Assembly (NCBI GenBank): GCA_913050305.1
Contig: CAJXAS010000026.1
Location: forward strand, 1-13,089
DNA from: an uncultured Polaribacter sp.
GTDB taxonomy: Bacteria > Bacteroidota > Bacteroidia > Flavobacteriales > Flavobacteriaceae
Direction: 5' to 3'
Length of the DNA stretch: 13,089 bases
Positions 7,725 through 13,089 of this stretch are shown here, piece by piece (the stretch's first letter is position 1; the number at the start of each line of letters is the position of its first letter). A program made the translations under genes and the position numbers. Under the pieces are notes generated by a model, which saw nothing but the letters and a program-made list of their open reading frames with translations, was not told the origin of the DNA and did not search any database.

Positions 7725-9230
7725 ATGAAAGAAAAGAAATACATTATATTAATTGTATTGCTATTAAATAGTATTTTATTAATTGGGCAAACGGACTCTA
7801 GTCTAGATAAGATCTTCAGAAATAGTTATGGTGTATTTGAATTACAGCGCCTACCAAACGGAATGTATCGTGATTCAAAACTTTTTACAGGAACCGATTA
7901 TCACCCGATATCTATAAGTAATACTGGCATGGGGTTAATTGCTTTGTGTATTGCAGATGCTATGGGATGGGAAAGTGATGCTAAATCTAAAATAATAAAA
8001 ACACTCGCTTCCATAAACGGAAATACTGCAGGGTTTCAACCCGATAGAACACCTAATGGCTACTTCAGACATTTTATAAACGTAACTACTGGCGATCAAG
8101 AATGGGATTCAGAATATAGTACAATAGACACTGCTATTTTAATGGCTGGAGCATTATTTGCTGAAAAATATTTTAATGATACTAATGTGTCAAGCAGTGT
8201 TCATAATTTATTGAAATCAATTGATTTTATAGCTGCTATAGCAGATGACACCACTGGAAAAATATACTTAAGTATAGATGCTTTTGGTCAAGGCTTAAAT
8301 AATTCAATTACTAGCCCTTATAGCGAATATATGCTTGTTGCTTGGCTTGCAAAAAATACAGGTAATGATGTGAATAAAATAGCAGAAAATTTATGGAATA
8401 ACTTTTACAGCAATCCTTCTAACTTACCAAAGATAAATTATGAAAACATTAATTTATTAACAGATAGTACTACTCGCTTTTTATCTAGCTTTGTACACCA
8501 ATTTAATTATTATTTATGTAACTATTTTACAACCTCAACAGCATATTTAAATTACTTTAAAAATTCATTGACAGCTGACAAAGCATGGTGGAATAATGTG
8601 GATAGTTCTTCTTCTGAATGGGGATTAGGTGCAGGTAGTTCCATTTCAACGTCATACCATGCAGATGCCATAAATAATAATCCAGATGTCATAGTTTCTC
8701 CACATATTATTGCTGGATATATACCTATAAATTTAAGTTCTAAAAATGATTTAATTTATTTATGGAACAATAATCTTGGAACATACAATCTACCATCTGC
8801 TAACAGTGCTAAAGTTTTATGGAGATATAGTAAAATAAACAGCACATGGATGCCTAATGAAATTATTGGAGTTGATTATGCCTTAATGCTTTTTGGTATT
8901 TCTGTTTTACCTGAATATTTAGGTGCACGTTTTTTTGAAAAATATAATGATTATTTTACAGGAACAAATCTTGGAGTTATTGATAGTAATTTTAAAAATA
9001 ATATAGCTGTATATCCCAATCCCACAAGCGGTTTTGTGAAAATTGATTTAAGTGAGGTTGAAACCTCTTTTTCGATTTATATTAGCGATTTAACTGGAAA
9101 ATTAGTGTACGAATCAAAACACAATAAAACAAAAATATTAGAAATAGACTTAAACATTCAACCCGGTATTTATTTTTTGAATATTAACTCAAAAAATAAA
9201 ACAATAGCAAAGAAGTTAATAATAAATTAA
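7725..9230 (+). CDS. T9SS-exported glycoamylase-like (COG5368-related) protein
   Basis: A 501-residue exported protein. Residues 1-22 are a signal peptide (KEKK, a long Ile/Leu core, then IGQ). Residues about 425-501 are a T9SS type A sorting domain: YPNPTSG at 430-436, SDLTGKLVY at 454-462, PGIYFLNI at 480-487 and a final KKLIIN. It is therefore predicted to cross the outer membrane and be released or surface-bound. The middle (about 25-410) resembles, from memory, the glycoamylase-like COG5368/PF10091 group, which includes beta-1,2-glucan-active GH144 enzymes. Matching points are ISISNTGMGLIAL (62-74), YFRHFINVTTG (113-123), YSTIDTAILMAGALF (131-145), FVHQF (256-260) and EWGL (298-301). The later motifs usually read like ASDGP and DQGP, but here they are GAGSS (302-306) and DYALM (384-388). 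The substrate is uncertain and catalytic competence is doubtful. It sits reversed between rimO and ftsY and looks like an accessory insertion. It is rich in Asn and Ser, as is usual for secreted proteins. Confidence 0.7.
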   Translation: MKEKKYIILIVLLLNSILLIGQTDSSLDKIFRNSYGVFELQRLPNGMYRDSKLFTGTDYHPISISNTGMGLIALCIADAMGWESDAKSKIIKTLASINGNTAGFQPDRTPNGYFRHFINVTTGDQEWDSEYSTIDTAILMAGALFAEKYFNDTNVSSSVHNLLKSIDFIAAIADDTTGKIYLSIDAFGQGLNNSITSPYSEYMLVAWLAKNTGNDVNKIAENLWNNFYSNPSNLPKINYENINLLTDSTTRFLSSFVHQFNYYLCNYFTTSTAYLNYFKNSLTADKAWWNNVDSSSSEWGLGAGSSISTSYHADAINNNPDVIVSPHIIAGYIPINLSSKNDLIYLWNNNLGTYNLPSANSAKVLWRYSKINSTWMPNEIIGVDYALMLFGISVLPEYLGARFFEKYNDYFTGTNLGVIDSNFKNNIAVYPNPTSGFVKIDLSEVETSFSIYISDLTGKLVYESKHNKTKILEIDLNIQPGIYFLNINSKNKTIAKKLIIN

Positions 9231-9246
9231 TATTTACTTTTAGTAA

Positions 9247-9265
9247 CTTACTTAAAAACAGAATC
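9247..9265 (-). repeat. Near-copy of the ftsY 3' end
   Basis: CTTACTTAAAAACAGAATC here matches 9349-9367, the last codons of ftsY plus the stop, at 18 of 19 positions in the same orientation. Read on the minus strand it would encode the end D-S-V-F-K-stop, compared with D-S-F-F-K-stop in ftsY. The similarity fades on both sides. It lies 16 bases past the stop of the T9SS gene. Confidence 0.6.
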
Positions 9266-9311
9266 AAAAATTAAGATCTAAATTGGAATACAGGCGATAA
9301 AAAAATCTCCC

Positions 9312-9355
9312 AAGTAAGAGTTGTTTTTATATATTTTAAAATATAAATCTTACTT
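9312..9355 (-). terminator. Possible terminator overlapping the ftsY stop codon
   Basis: AAGTAAGA (9312-9319) pairs with TCTTACTT (9348-9355), and the interior contains a 16-bp AT palindrome (9330-9345). The 5' arm on the minus strand includes the ftsY TAA. A run of seven T follows on that strand only after TTGGGAGA, further away than usual, so termination is plausible but not certain. On the plus strand no T-run follows, so termination of the T9SS gene is unexplained. Confidence 0.4.
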
Positions 9356-10303
9356 AAAAAAAGAATCTACAAACTCATGTTTATTAAAAACTTGTAAATC
9401 GTCTATACCTTCTCCTACTCCAATATATTTAACAGGTATTTTAAACTGATCTGAAATACCAATTACAACACCACCCTTTGCAGTGCCGTCTAACTTGGTC
9501 ACTGCCAAAGAAGTTACTTCTGTTGCAAGTGTAAAGTGTTTTGCTTGCTCAAATGCATTCTGACCCGTAGAACCATCTAATACTAATAAAACTTCGTGTG
9601 GTGCATCTGTAATTACTTTTTGCATTACGCGCTTAATTTTGGTCAATTCATTCATTAAATTAACCTTATTATGCAATCTACCAGCAGTATCTATAATAAC
9701 AACATCTGCATTTTGTTTTACTGCAGATGTCAAAGTATCAAATGCAACAGAAGCAGGGTCTGAGCCCATCTCTTGCCGCACAATTGGAACATCTGTTCTG
9801 TCTGCCCAAATTTGCAATTGATCTATTGCTGCTGCTCTAAAAGTATCTGCAGCTCCTAGAACAACATTTAATCCTTGTTTTTTAAATTGACTTGCCAGTT
9901 TCCCTATTGTAGTAGTTTTACCAACTCCATTAACCCCAACGACCATAATAACGTAAGGTGTGTTACTTTTTGGAACATTAAACTCAGTTTCATTGCCTAG
10001 ATTAGTTTCAGAAAGTAAACCAGCAATCTCTTCTCTAAGAATTGCGTTTAATGCTTCTGTGCCAACATATTTATCTATAGCAACTCTAGCCTCTATTCTT
10101 TTGATAATTTTCAAGGTAGTATTTACCCCAACGTCAGAAGCTACTAAAACCTCTTCTAAATTATCTAGAACATCTTCATCTACAGTCGCTTTTCCTGCAA
10201 CTGCTTTTGTTAATTTATCGAAAAAATTAGTTTTAGTTTTTTCTAAACCTTTGTCTAATGTTTCCTTTTTTTCTTTCGAAAATATTTTTTTAAAAAAACT
10301 CAT
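9350..10303 (-). CDS. ftsY: Signal recognition particle receptor FtsY
   Basis: FtsY is the membrane-associated GTPase that docks the SRP-ribosome complex at the Sec translocon for co-translational insertion of membrane proteins. Its 317 residues show a short basic amphipathic N-terminus (MSFFKKIFSKEKKETLDKG) in place of the long acidic A domain of E. coli, as is common in Bacteroidota. The helical N domain covers about 25-100 and the GTPase NG domain follows. The motifs are all intact: P-loop GVNGVGKT (123-130), DTFRAAA (153-159), DTAGR (205-209), TKLD (269-272) and GVGE (295-298). The ATG at 10303 is supported by the family-typical MSFFKKIF beginning. It lies downstream of DUF4295 on the same strand, but a 294-base gap with a strong terminator implies its own promoter, and candidates are seen at 10415 and 10519. 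Its stop lies inside a hairpin. Confidence 0.97.
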   Translation of the reverse strand: MSFFKKIFSKEKKETLDKGLEKTKTNFFDKLTKAVAGKATVDEDVLDNLEEVLVASDVGVNTTLKIIKRIEARVAIDKYVGTEALNAILREEIAGLLSETNLGNETEFNVPKSNTPYVIMVVGVNGVGKTTTIGKLASQFKKQGLNVVLGAADTFRAAAIDQLQIWADRTDVPIVRQEMGSDPASVAFDTLTSAVKQNADVVIIDTAGRLHNKVNLMNELTKIKRVMQKVITDAPHEVLLVLDGSTGQNAFEQAKHFTLATEVTSLAVTKLDGTAKGGVVIGISDQFKIPVKYIGVGEGIDDLQVFNKHEFVDSFFK

Positions 10304-10414
10304 TTATATGTTTTATACAATGCAAATAACCTGTTAAAAAACATACTATTTGCTGGGTTGAATCAAATTATCACTTCAAATTATTTAACTTAGAGCACCT
10401 CTGTTTTCGACAGT

Positions 10415-10422
10415 CAAAATTA
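10415..10422 (-). promoter_or_regulatory. Candidate -7 element for ftsY (proximal)
   Basis: On the minus strand this reads TAATTTTG, an exact TAnnTTTG match about 110 bases before the ftsY ATG. No good -33 TTG is present at the right distance. A second exact match (10519-10526) lies further upstream, and the two cannot be ranked from sequence alone. Confidence 0.35.
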
Positions 10423-10433
10423 CCAAAGGAAGT

Positions 10434-10475
10434 AAAAAAACTACTTCACATTAACTACCGTAAAAAAAACTACTT
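10434..10475. repeat. Two extra copies of AAAAAAACTACTT upstream of ftsY
   Basis: AAAAAAACTACTT occurs at 10434-10446 and 10463-10475, with a third copy inside the terminator at 10544-10556. On the minus strand each reads AAGTAGTTTTTTT, that is, the 3' arm and U-tract of the DUF4295 terminator. The copy at 10434 can also form a small hairpin, GAAGTA/TACTTC (10429-10434 and 10442-10447). They may be degenerate terminator copies or alternative pairing partners for the terminator's 5' arm. Confidence 0.5.
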
Positions 10476-10518
10476 ACAGCCTGGAAAAAACTCTAAGTGC
10501 AAACTTTTGGATAATGTT

Positions 10519-10526
10519 CAAAAATA
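10519..10526 (-). promoter_or_regulatory. Candidate -7 element for ftsY (distal)
   Basis: On the minus strand this reads TATTTTTG, an exact TAnnTTTG match. A TTTG in the T-run of the upstream terminator lies 15 bases before it, a little short of the usual 17-23. If used, the ftsY leader would be a little over 200 bases long and carry both extra AAGTAGTTTTTTT copies. Confidence 0.35.
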
Positions 10527-10542
10527 CGGAATAATAGGGCAC

Positions 10543-10576
10543 AAAAAAAACTACTTTCTAAAATAGAAAGTAGTTT
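10543..10576 (-). terminator. Intrinsic terminator of the rpmB-rpmG-DUF4295 unit
   Basis: AAACTACTTTCTA (10548-10560) and TAGAAAGTAGTTT (10564-10576) form a perfect 13-bp stem with a 3-base loop. On the minus strand a run of eight T (10543-10550, overlapping the stem base) follows. It begins 22 bases after the DUF4295 stop and separates the ribosomal-protein unit from ftsY. Confidence 0.88.
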
Positions 10577-10597
10577 AAATATTTTGTGAAGTAAATA

Positions 10598-10750
10598 TTA
10601 CTTTTTAGCTAAAAAGCCATCTACTTTTTCTGGTTGCATGATTGCTTCTACAAAAGTGTAAGCTCCTGTTTTTGGAGATTTAATCATTTTTATAGCTTTA
10701 CTTAATCTCTTTGAAGAAGTTTGTAAAGATGCTACTGTTTTCTTTGCCAT
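10598..10750 (-). CDS. DUF4295 family small protein (50 residues)
   Basis: A 50-residue basic protein, MAKKTVASLQTSSKRLSKAI at its start and VDGFLAKK at its end, with a TAA stop. It matches the DUF4295 family as I know it: a very small, highly conserved Bacteroidota protein encoded just after rpmG and before ftsY, of unknown function. It has about eleven lysines, no cysteine and no hydrophobic segment, and its size and charge are those of a ribosomal protein. The context (52 bases after rpmG and directly before the unit's terminator) also suggests a ribosome-associated role, which is inference. The ATG at 10750 is the only start giving the conserved MAKKTV beginning. Its C-terminus resembles the end of L28 (GFLTK), probably by chance. 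Confidence 0.9.
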   Translation of the reverse strand: MAKKTVASLQTSSKRLSKAIKMIKSPKTGAYTFVEAIMQPEKVDGFLAKK

Positions 10751-10802
10751 TGTCTAAATGTTTTAAATCTATATGCTCTTTTCTGAGTTCTAGATATTTT
10801 AA

Positions 10803-10985
10803 TTATTTAATTTCTTTGTGAACAGTCATTTTATTAAGGATAGAGTTAAATTTCTTAATCTCCATTCTATCAGGACTGTTTTTCTTGTTCTTAGTTGTAA
10901 TGTATCTAGAAGTACCTGGTTTCCCAGTTCCTTTATGCTCTGTACATTCTAATATTACTTGAACTCTATTACCTTTTTTTGCCAT
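10803..10985 (-). CDS. rpmG: 50S ribosomal protein L33
   Basis: The full 60-residue L33 of the large ribosomal subunit. It starts MAKKGNRVQVILECTEHK and contains the conserved TSRYITTKNKKNSPDRMEIKK block, with a final TVHKEIK. Only one cysteine is present (C14), so this is the zinc-free form, which does not depend on zinc supply. It lies 27 bases after the rpmB stop and 52 bases before DUF4295 on the same strand, consistent with one transcript. No strong Shine-Dalgarno is seen. Confidence 0.97.
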   Translation of the reverse strand: MAKKGNRVQVILECTEHKGTGKPGTSRYITTKNKKNSPDRMEIKKFNSILNKMTVHKEIK

Positions 10986-11012
10986 CTCTGTATAATTTTA
11001 ATCTGCTTGAGC

Positions 11013-11252
11013 TTATTTAGTTAAAAATCCGTTAACTCTCGCTTCTTTCATAACTGCAGAAATTCCTTTCTTGTTAATATTTTTTAAAGCAGATGCAGAT
11101 ACTTTTAAAGTAACCCATTTATCTTCTTCTGGAATGAAAAAACGCTTGGTCATTAGATTAGCGTCAAACTTTCTCTTTGTTCTATTCAAAGCGTGAGAAA
11201 CATTGTTCCCAACCATTGCTTTTTTTCCTGTTAATTCACAAACTCTAGACAT
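11013..11252 (-). CDS. rpmB: 50S ribosomal protein L28
   Basis: The 79-residue L28 of the large ribosomal subunit. The start is set at the ATG at 11250-11252, giving the universal L28 beginning MSRVCELTGKKAMVGNNVSH. The open frame extends 24 codons further (to 11324), but that stretch has no L28 similarity and contains the promoter, so it is not translated. Further family features are the NRTKRKFDANL block, the RFFIPEEDKWVTLKVSASALK block and a final NGFLTK. Only one cysteine is present, so it is the zinc-independent form. It is first in the rpmB-rpmG-DUF4295 unit, after a consensus promoter. Confidence 0.97.
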   Translation of the reverse strand: MSRVCELTGKKAMVGNNVSHALNRTKRKFDANLMTKRFFIPEEDKWVTLKVSASALKNINKKGISAVMKEARVNGFLTK

Positions 11253-11293
11253 CTTTTCGACAGTATTTATTTTTGTTATCTCTAAACGAGGTG

Positions 11294-11325
11294 CAAATCT
11301 ACATATAATTCTAATTCTGAACAAA
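11294..11325 (-). promoter_or_regulatory. Consensus Bacteroidota promoter for rpmB-rpmG-DUF4295
   Basis: On the minus strand TTTG (11322-11325) is followed after exactly 20 bases by TAGATTTG (11294-11301), matching both the -33 and -7 boxes of the primary sigma factor consensus. The predicted start, near 11287, leaves a leader of about 35 bases before the rpmB ATG. This is the best promoter in the window, as expected for ribosomal protein genes, and it lies between the cinA stop and rpmB. Confidence 0.8.
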
Positions 11326-11341
11326 ACAATTTAATAAATTT

Positions 11342-12583
11342 TTAAAGAATTTCTCTTTGTAAAATTTCTAGTGATTTACTCACAGTTCTATTGATTACTT
11401 TTTCTCTTGGCTGACCAAAATTAAATTCTTCTACAACTTCCTTAGAATCACTTACTAATGCAATAAAAATAGTTCCTAAACTCTTATCGTTCTTATCTGT
11501 GGTGGGTCCTGCATTTCCAGTAACTGCAATTGCATAATTTGTTTGTAGCTTTTCTTTTGCGCCTCTTGCCATCTCTAAAGCCACCTCTTTACTTACAACA
11601 GAATGCTTTTCTATAGTCTTTGCAGACACGTTTAGCATACTTATTTTAGTTGCTGCAGTATACGTCACAAAACTTCCTTTATAGTAAGCAGATGCACCAG
11701 CTATAGAAACAAGTGTAGCTGCAATTTTCCCGCCAGTTAAGCTTTCTGCGGTACAGATGGTTTTATTTTTTGCTTTTAACAATGCTCCTACTCTTTTTTC
11801 TAATGAAGCATCATCATCTAAACCTGTAATAATTTCTGGAATTAACTGATAAACTTCCGCAACTGCTGCATCTAATAATGCATCTAAGACTGCTTTATCT
11901 TCTCCTTTCCCAGACAAGCGCAAACGCACTCTACCGAAAGAAGGTAAATAGGCTAACTTAACTACTGACGGTAAATTATTCTCAAAATCTTCTATTCTTT
12001 CGGCAATAGTACTTTCTCCTTGACCATAGGTCATAATTGTCTTATGAATAATGAATGGTAATTTAAATTGTTGCTGAATTCTAGGCAACACTTCAGAAGT
12101 AATTAGTCCTTTCATCTCATAAGGAACCCCAGGAAGCGAAACAAAAACGGTTTCATTCTCATAAAACCACATACCTGGCGCTGTCCCAAAACTATTTTTT
12201 AAAAGTGTTGCTTTTGAAGGTAAATTTGCTTGTGTTCTTTGAATTTCTCGAAAAGGATGGTTCATTTTTTTAAACAAACCTTTAATGTGATCTATAACTT
12301 CTTGGTATACTATTATCTCAGTATCATTAAAGAATTCTGCAATTGTCTTTTTAGTAATATCGTCTTTTGTTGGCCCTAAGCCACCTGTAATAATTACAAT
12401 ATCTACACGCTCTTGCGCTTCTTTAAAAGCGTTTAAAATATGTTGTTTATCGTCTTGAATAGAGGTTATCTGATACACTGAAACGCCTATTTTATTTAAT
12501 TCTTTGCCAATCCATTGTGAATTGGTATCTATAATTTGTCCAATTAGGATCTCATCTCCTATGGTTATAATTTCTGCTTTCAT
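11342..12583 (-). CDS. cinA: CinA family protein (nicotinamide-nucleotide amidohydrolase type)
   Basis: A full-length two-domain CinA of 413 residues. The N-terminal molybdopterin-binding-like (COG1058) domain, about 1-170, begins MKAEIITIGDEILIGQIIDTN and has TGGLGPTKDD at 66-75. In related proteins this domain hydrolyses ADP-ribose. The C-terminal domain, about 260-410, is the PncC-type amidase that converts nicotinamide mononucleotide to nicotinate mononucleotide, with the catalytic serine S281 in TAESLTGG. The loop at 354-360 is VTGNAGP, where many homologues have VTGIAGP. It is predicted to act in pyridine-nucleotide salvage in the cytoplasm. The name recalls competence-inducible regulation, for which nothing is visible here. 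It lies 77 bases after the FAH-family gene on the same strand and has no promoter of its own that I can see. It ends 17 bases before the rpmB -33 box. Confidence 0.94.
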   Translation of the reverse strand: MKAEIITIGDEILIGQIIDTNSQWIGKELNKIGVSVYQITSIQDDKQHILNAFKEAQERVDIVIITGGLGPTKDDITKKTIAEFFNDTEIIVYQEVIDHIKGLFKKMNHPFREIQRTQANLPSKATLLKNSFGTAPGMWFYENETVFVSLPGVPYEMKGLITSEVLPRIQQQFKLPFIIHKTIMTYGQGESTIAERIEDFENNLPSVVKLAYLPSFGRVRLRLSGKGEDKAVLDALLDAAVAEVYQLIPEIITGLDDDASLEKRVGALLKAKNKTICTAESLTGGKIAATLVSIAGASAYYKGSFVTYTAATKISMLNVSAKTIEKHSVVSKEVALEMARGAKEKLQTNYAIAVTGNAGPTTDKNDKSLGTIFIALVSDSKEVVEEFNFGQPREKVINRTVSKSLEILQREIL

Positions 12584-12616
12584 ACTGCTACACTGATTTC
12601 AAATTTCAGATTTCTA

Positions 12617-12636
12617 AATCCCAAGATTTCGGGATT
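12617..12636. repeat. Small hairpin in the FAH-cinA spacer
   Basis: AATCCC (12617-12622) and GGGATT (12631-12636) form a 6-bp stem with an 8-base loop, in a stretch where GAAATC recurs three times on the minus strand (about 12597-12630). No T-run follows on the minus strand, so it is not a clear terminator. It may be a copy of a small dispersed intergenic repeat, which cannot be judged from one window. Confidence 0.35.
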
Positions 12637-12660
12637 AAAAACCCATAAAGTCTTCCTTTA

Positions 12661-13089
12661 TTATTTCACTCTAATGCTAAACGCTTCTTTACCTTCAATA
12701 ACACCTCTTAAAGTATCATTTTCAACAACTTTACCCACACCTGCAGGTGTTCCTGTAAAAATAACATCGCCCTTTTTTAAGGTGAAATACTGAGAGACAT
12801 AAGAGATTAACTCATCTGTTTTCCATAACATTGCGTTGGTATTTCCGTCCTGCACAAGGGTATCGTTCTTTAATAACTGAAATTTTAAATTGTCTAAATC
12901 GAATTGTTCCTTGGGGTAAAACTCGCCAACAACTGCACTTCCGTCAAATGCTTTCGCTTTCTCCCAAGGTAACCCTTTTTCTTTGCACTTTGCTTGCACA
13001 TCTCTTGCCGTAAAATCAATTCCTAAACCAATTTCGTCATAATATTTGTGTGCAAACTTTGCATCAATATGCTTTCCTACTTTATTTAT
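12661..13089 (-). CDS. Fumarylacetoacetate hydrolase (FAH) family protein, C-terminal part, 5' end outside window
   Basis: The frame is open to the window edge and gives the last 142 residues. A GTG at 12997-12999 lies inside the conserved domain and is not the start. The sequence matches the FAH superfamily of metal-dependent enzymes that cleave or hydrate acylpyruvates and similar 2-oxo acids. GLGIDFTARDVQ (visible residues 21-32) carries the metal-binding Asp, PWEKAKAFDGS (41-51) the conserved Lys, and FTGTPAGVG (111-119) the substrate loop. The ExE metal ligands would lie upstream, outside the window. The close match to the short YcgM/FAHD1-type form suggests an acylpyruvase or oxaloacetate-decarboxylase-like role, but the substrate cannot be fixed. 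It lies 77 bases upstream of cinA and is probably co-transcribed with it. Confidence 0.9.
   Translation of the reverse strand: MNKVGKHIDAKFAHKYYDEIGLGIDFTARDVQAKCKEKGLPWEKAKAFDGSAVVGEFYPKEQFDLDNLKFQLLKNDTLVQDGNTNAMLWKTDELISYVSQYFTLKKGDVIFTGTPAGVGKVVENDTLRGVIEGKEAFSIRVK

Noticed and set aside
9330..9345. 16-bp AT-only palindrome as a protein-binding site
   Set aside because: It lies inside the larger ftsY-end hairpin and consists only of A and T, so independent significance cannot be claimed.
9639..10337. Plus-strand open frames opposite ftsY, including one of 125 residues
   Set aside because: They mirror the ftsY coding strand. The apparent Ser/Thr/Leu richness comes from reading the complement of AT-rich codons.
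11253..11324. 24-codon N-terminal extension of rpmB beginning MFRIRIICRF
   Set aside because: It has no L28 similarity and overlaps a consensus promoter. The family start MSRVCELTGKK is at 11252.
11387..11800. CinA loop VTGNAGP as a sign of inactivation
   Set aside because: The catalytic serine motif TAESLTGG and the rest of the domain are intact, and Asn at this position may be normal in this lineage.
12997..12999. GTG as the start of a short FAH-family protein
   Set aside because: The conserved GLGIDFTARDVQ motif lies upstream of it, so the gene continues past the window edge.
1..13089. tRNA, rRNA, CRISPR array, transposase, phage or defence genes
   Set aside because: Intergenic stretches are short and none shows cloverleaf, spacer-repeat or terminal inverted repeat structure. 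All longer frames are assigned to other functions.

Overview
The window is AT-rich chromosomal DNA from a marine-type member of the Flavobacteriia (Bacteroidota), probably close to Polaribacter or Tenacibaculum. This placement is inference. It rests on a type IX secretion (T9SS) type A sorting domain, a bacillithiol-synthesis gene, the small Bacteroidota-specific protein DUF4295 between rpmG and ftsY, and promoters of the Bacteroidota form (TTTG, about 20 bases, TAnnTTTG).

Layout. 1-570 (+) is the C-terminal part of dihydrolipoyl dehydrogenase, cut by the window edge. It converges on rlmF (723-1577, -), and a perfect 25-bp inverted repeat between them should stop transcription from both sides. 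Upstream of rlmF on the same strand is bshC (1749-3344, -), separated from it by a 171-base spacer holding two hairpins. Divergent from bshC is a secreted M14 zinc carboxypeptidase (3542-6025, +). It converges on rimO (6092-7444, -) across a perfect 22-bp inverted repeat. Next, 7725-9230 (+) encodes a T9SS-exported protein that looks like a divergent glycoamylase-like (COG5368) enzyme. The rest is a minus-strand block, listed from high to low coordinate: a fumarylacetoacetate-hydrolase-family gene (cut by the window end), cinA, rpmB (L28), rpmG (L33), the 50-residue DUF4295 gene and ftsY.

How the genes relate. rpmB-rpmG-DUF4295-ftsY-rimO is a recurring Bacteroidota neighbourhood joining ribosomal proteins, the SRP receptor and the S12-modifying enzyme. 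Here ftsY and rimO are separated by the oppositely oriented T9SS gene, which is the most accessory-looking part of the window. A 19-bp near-copy of the ftsY 3' end lies just past that gene and may mark a past rearrangement. The rpmB-rpmG-DUF4295 unit has its own well-formed promoter (11294-11325) and a clear intrinsic terminator (10543-10576). The other genes are ordinary housekeeping functions: central carbon metabolism, rRNA methylation, low-molecular-weight thiol synthesis and peptide turnover.

I saw no tRNA, rRNA, CRISPR array, transposase, phage gene or recognisable defence system. No clear new multi-gene system is present. The best leads are the inserted T9SS gene with its altered motifs, the ftsY-tail repeat, the DUF4295 protein and several unusual intergenic repeats.
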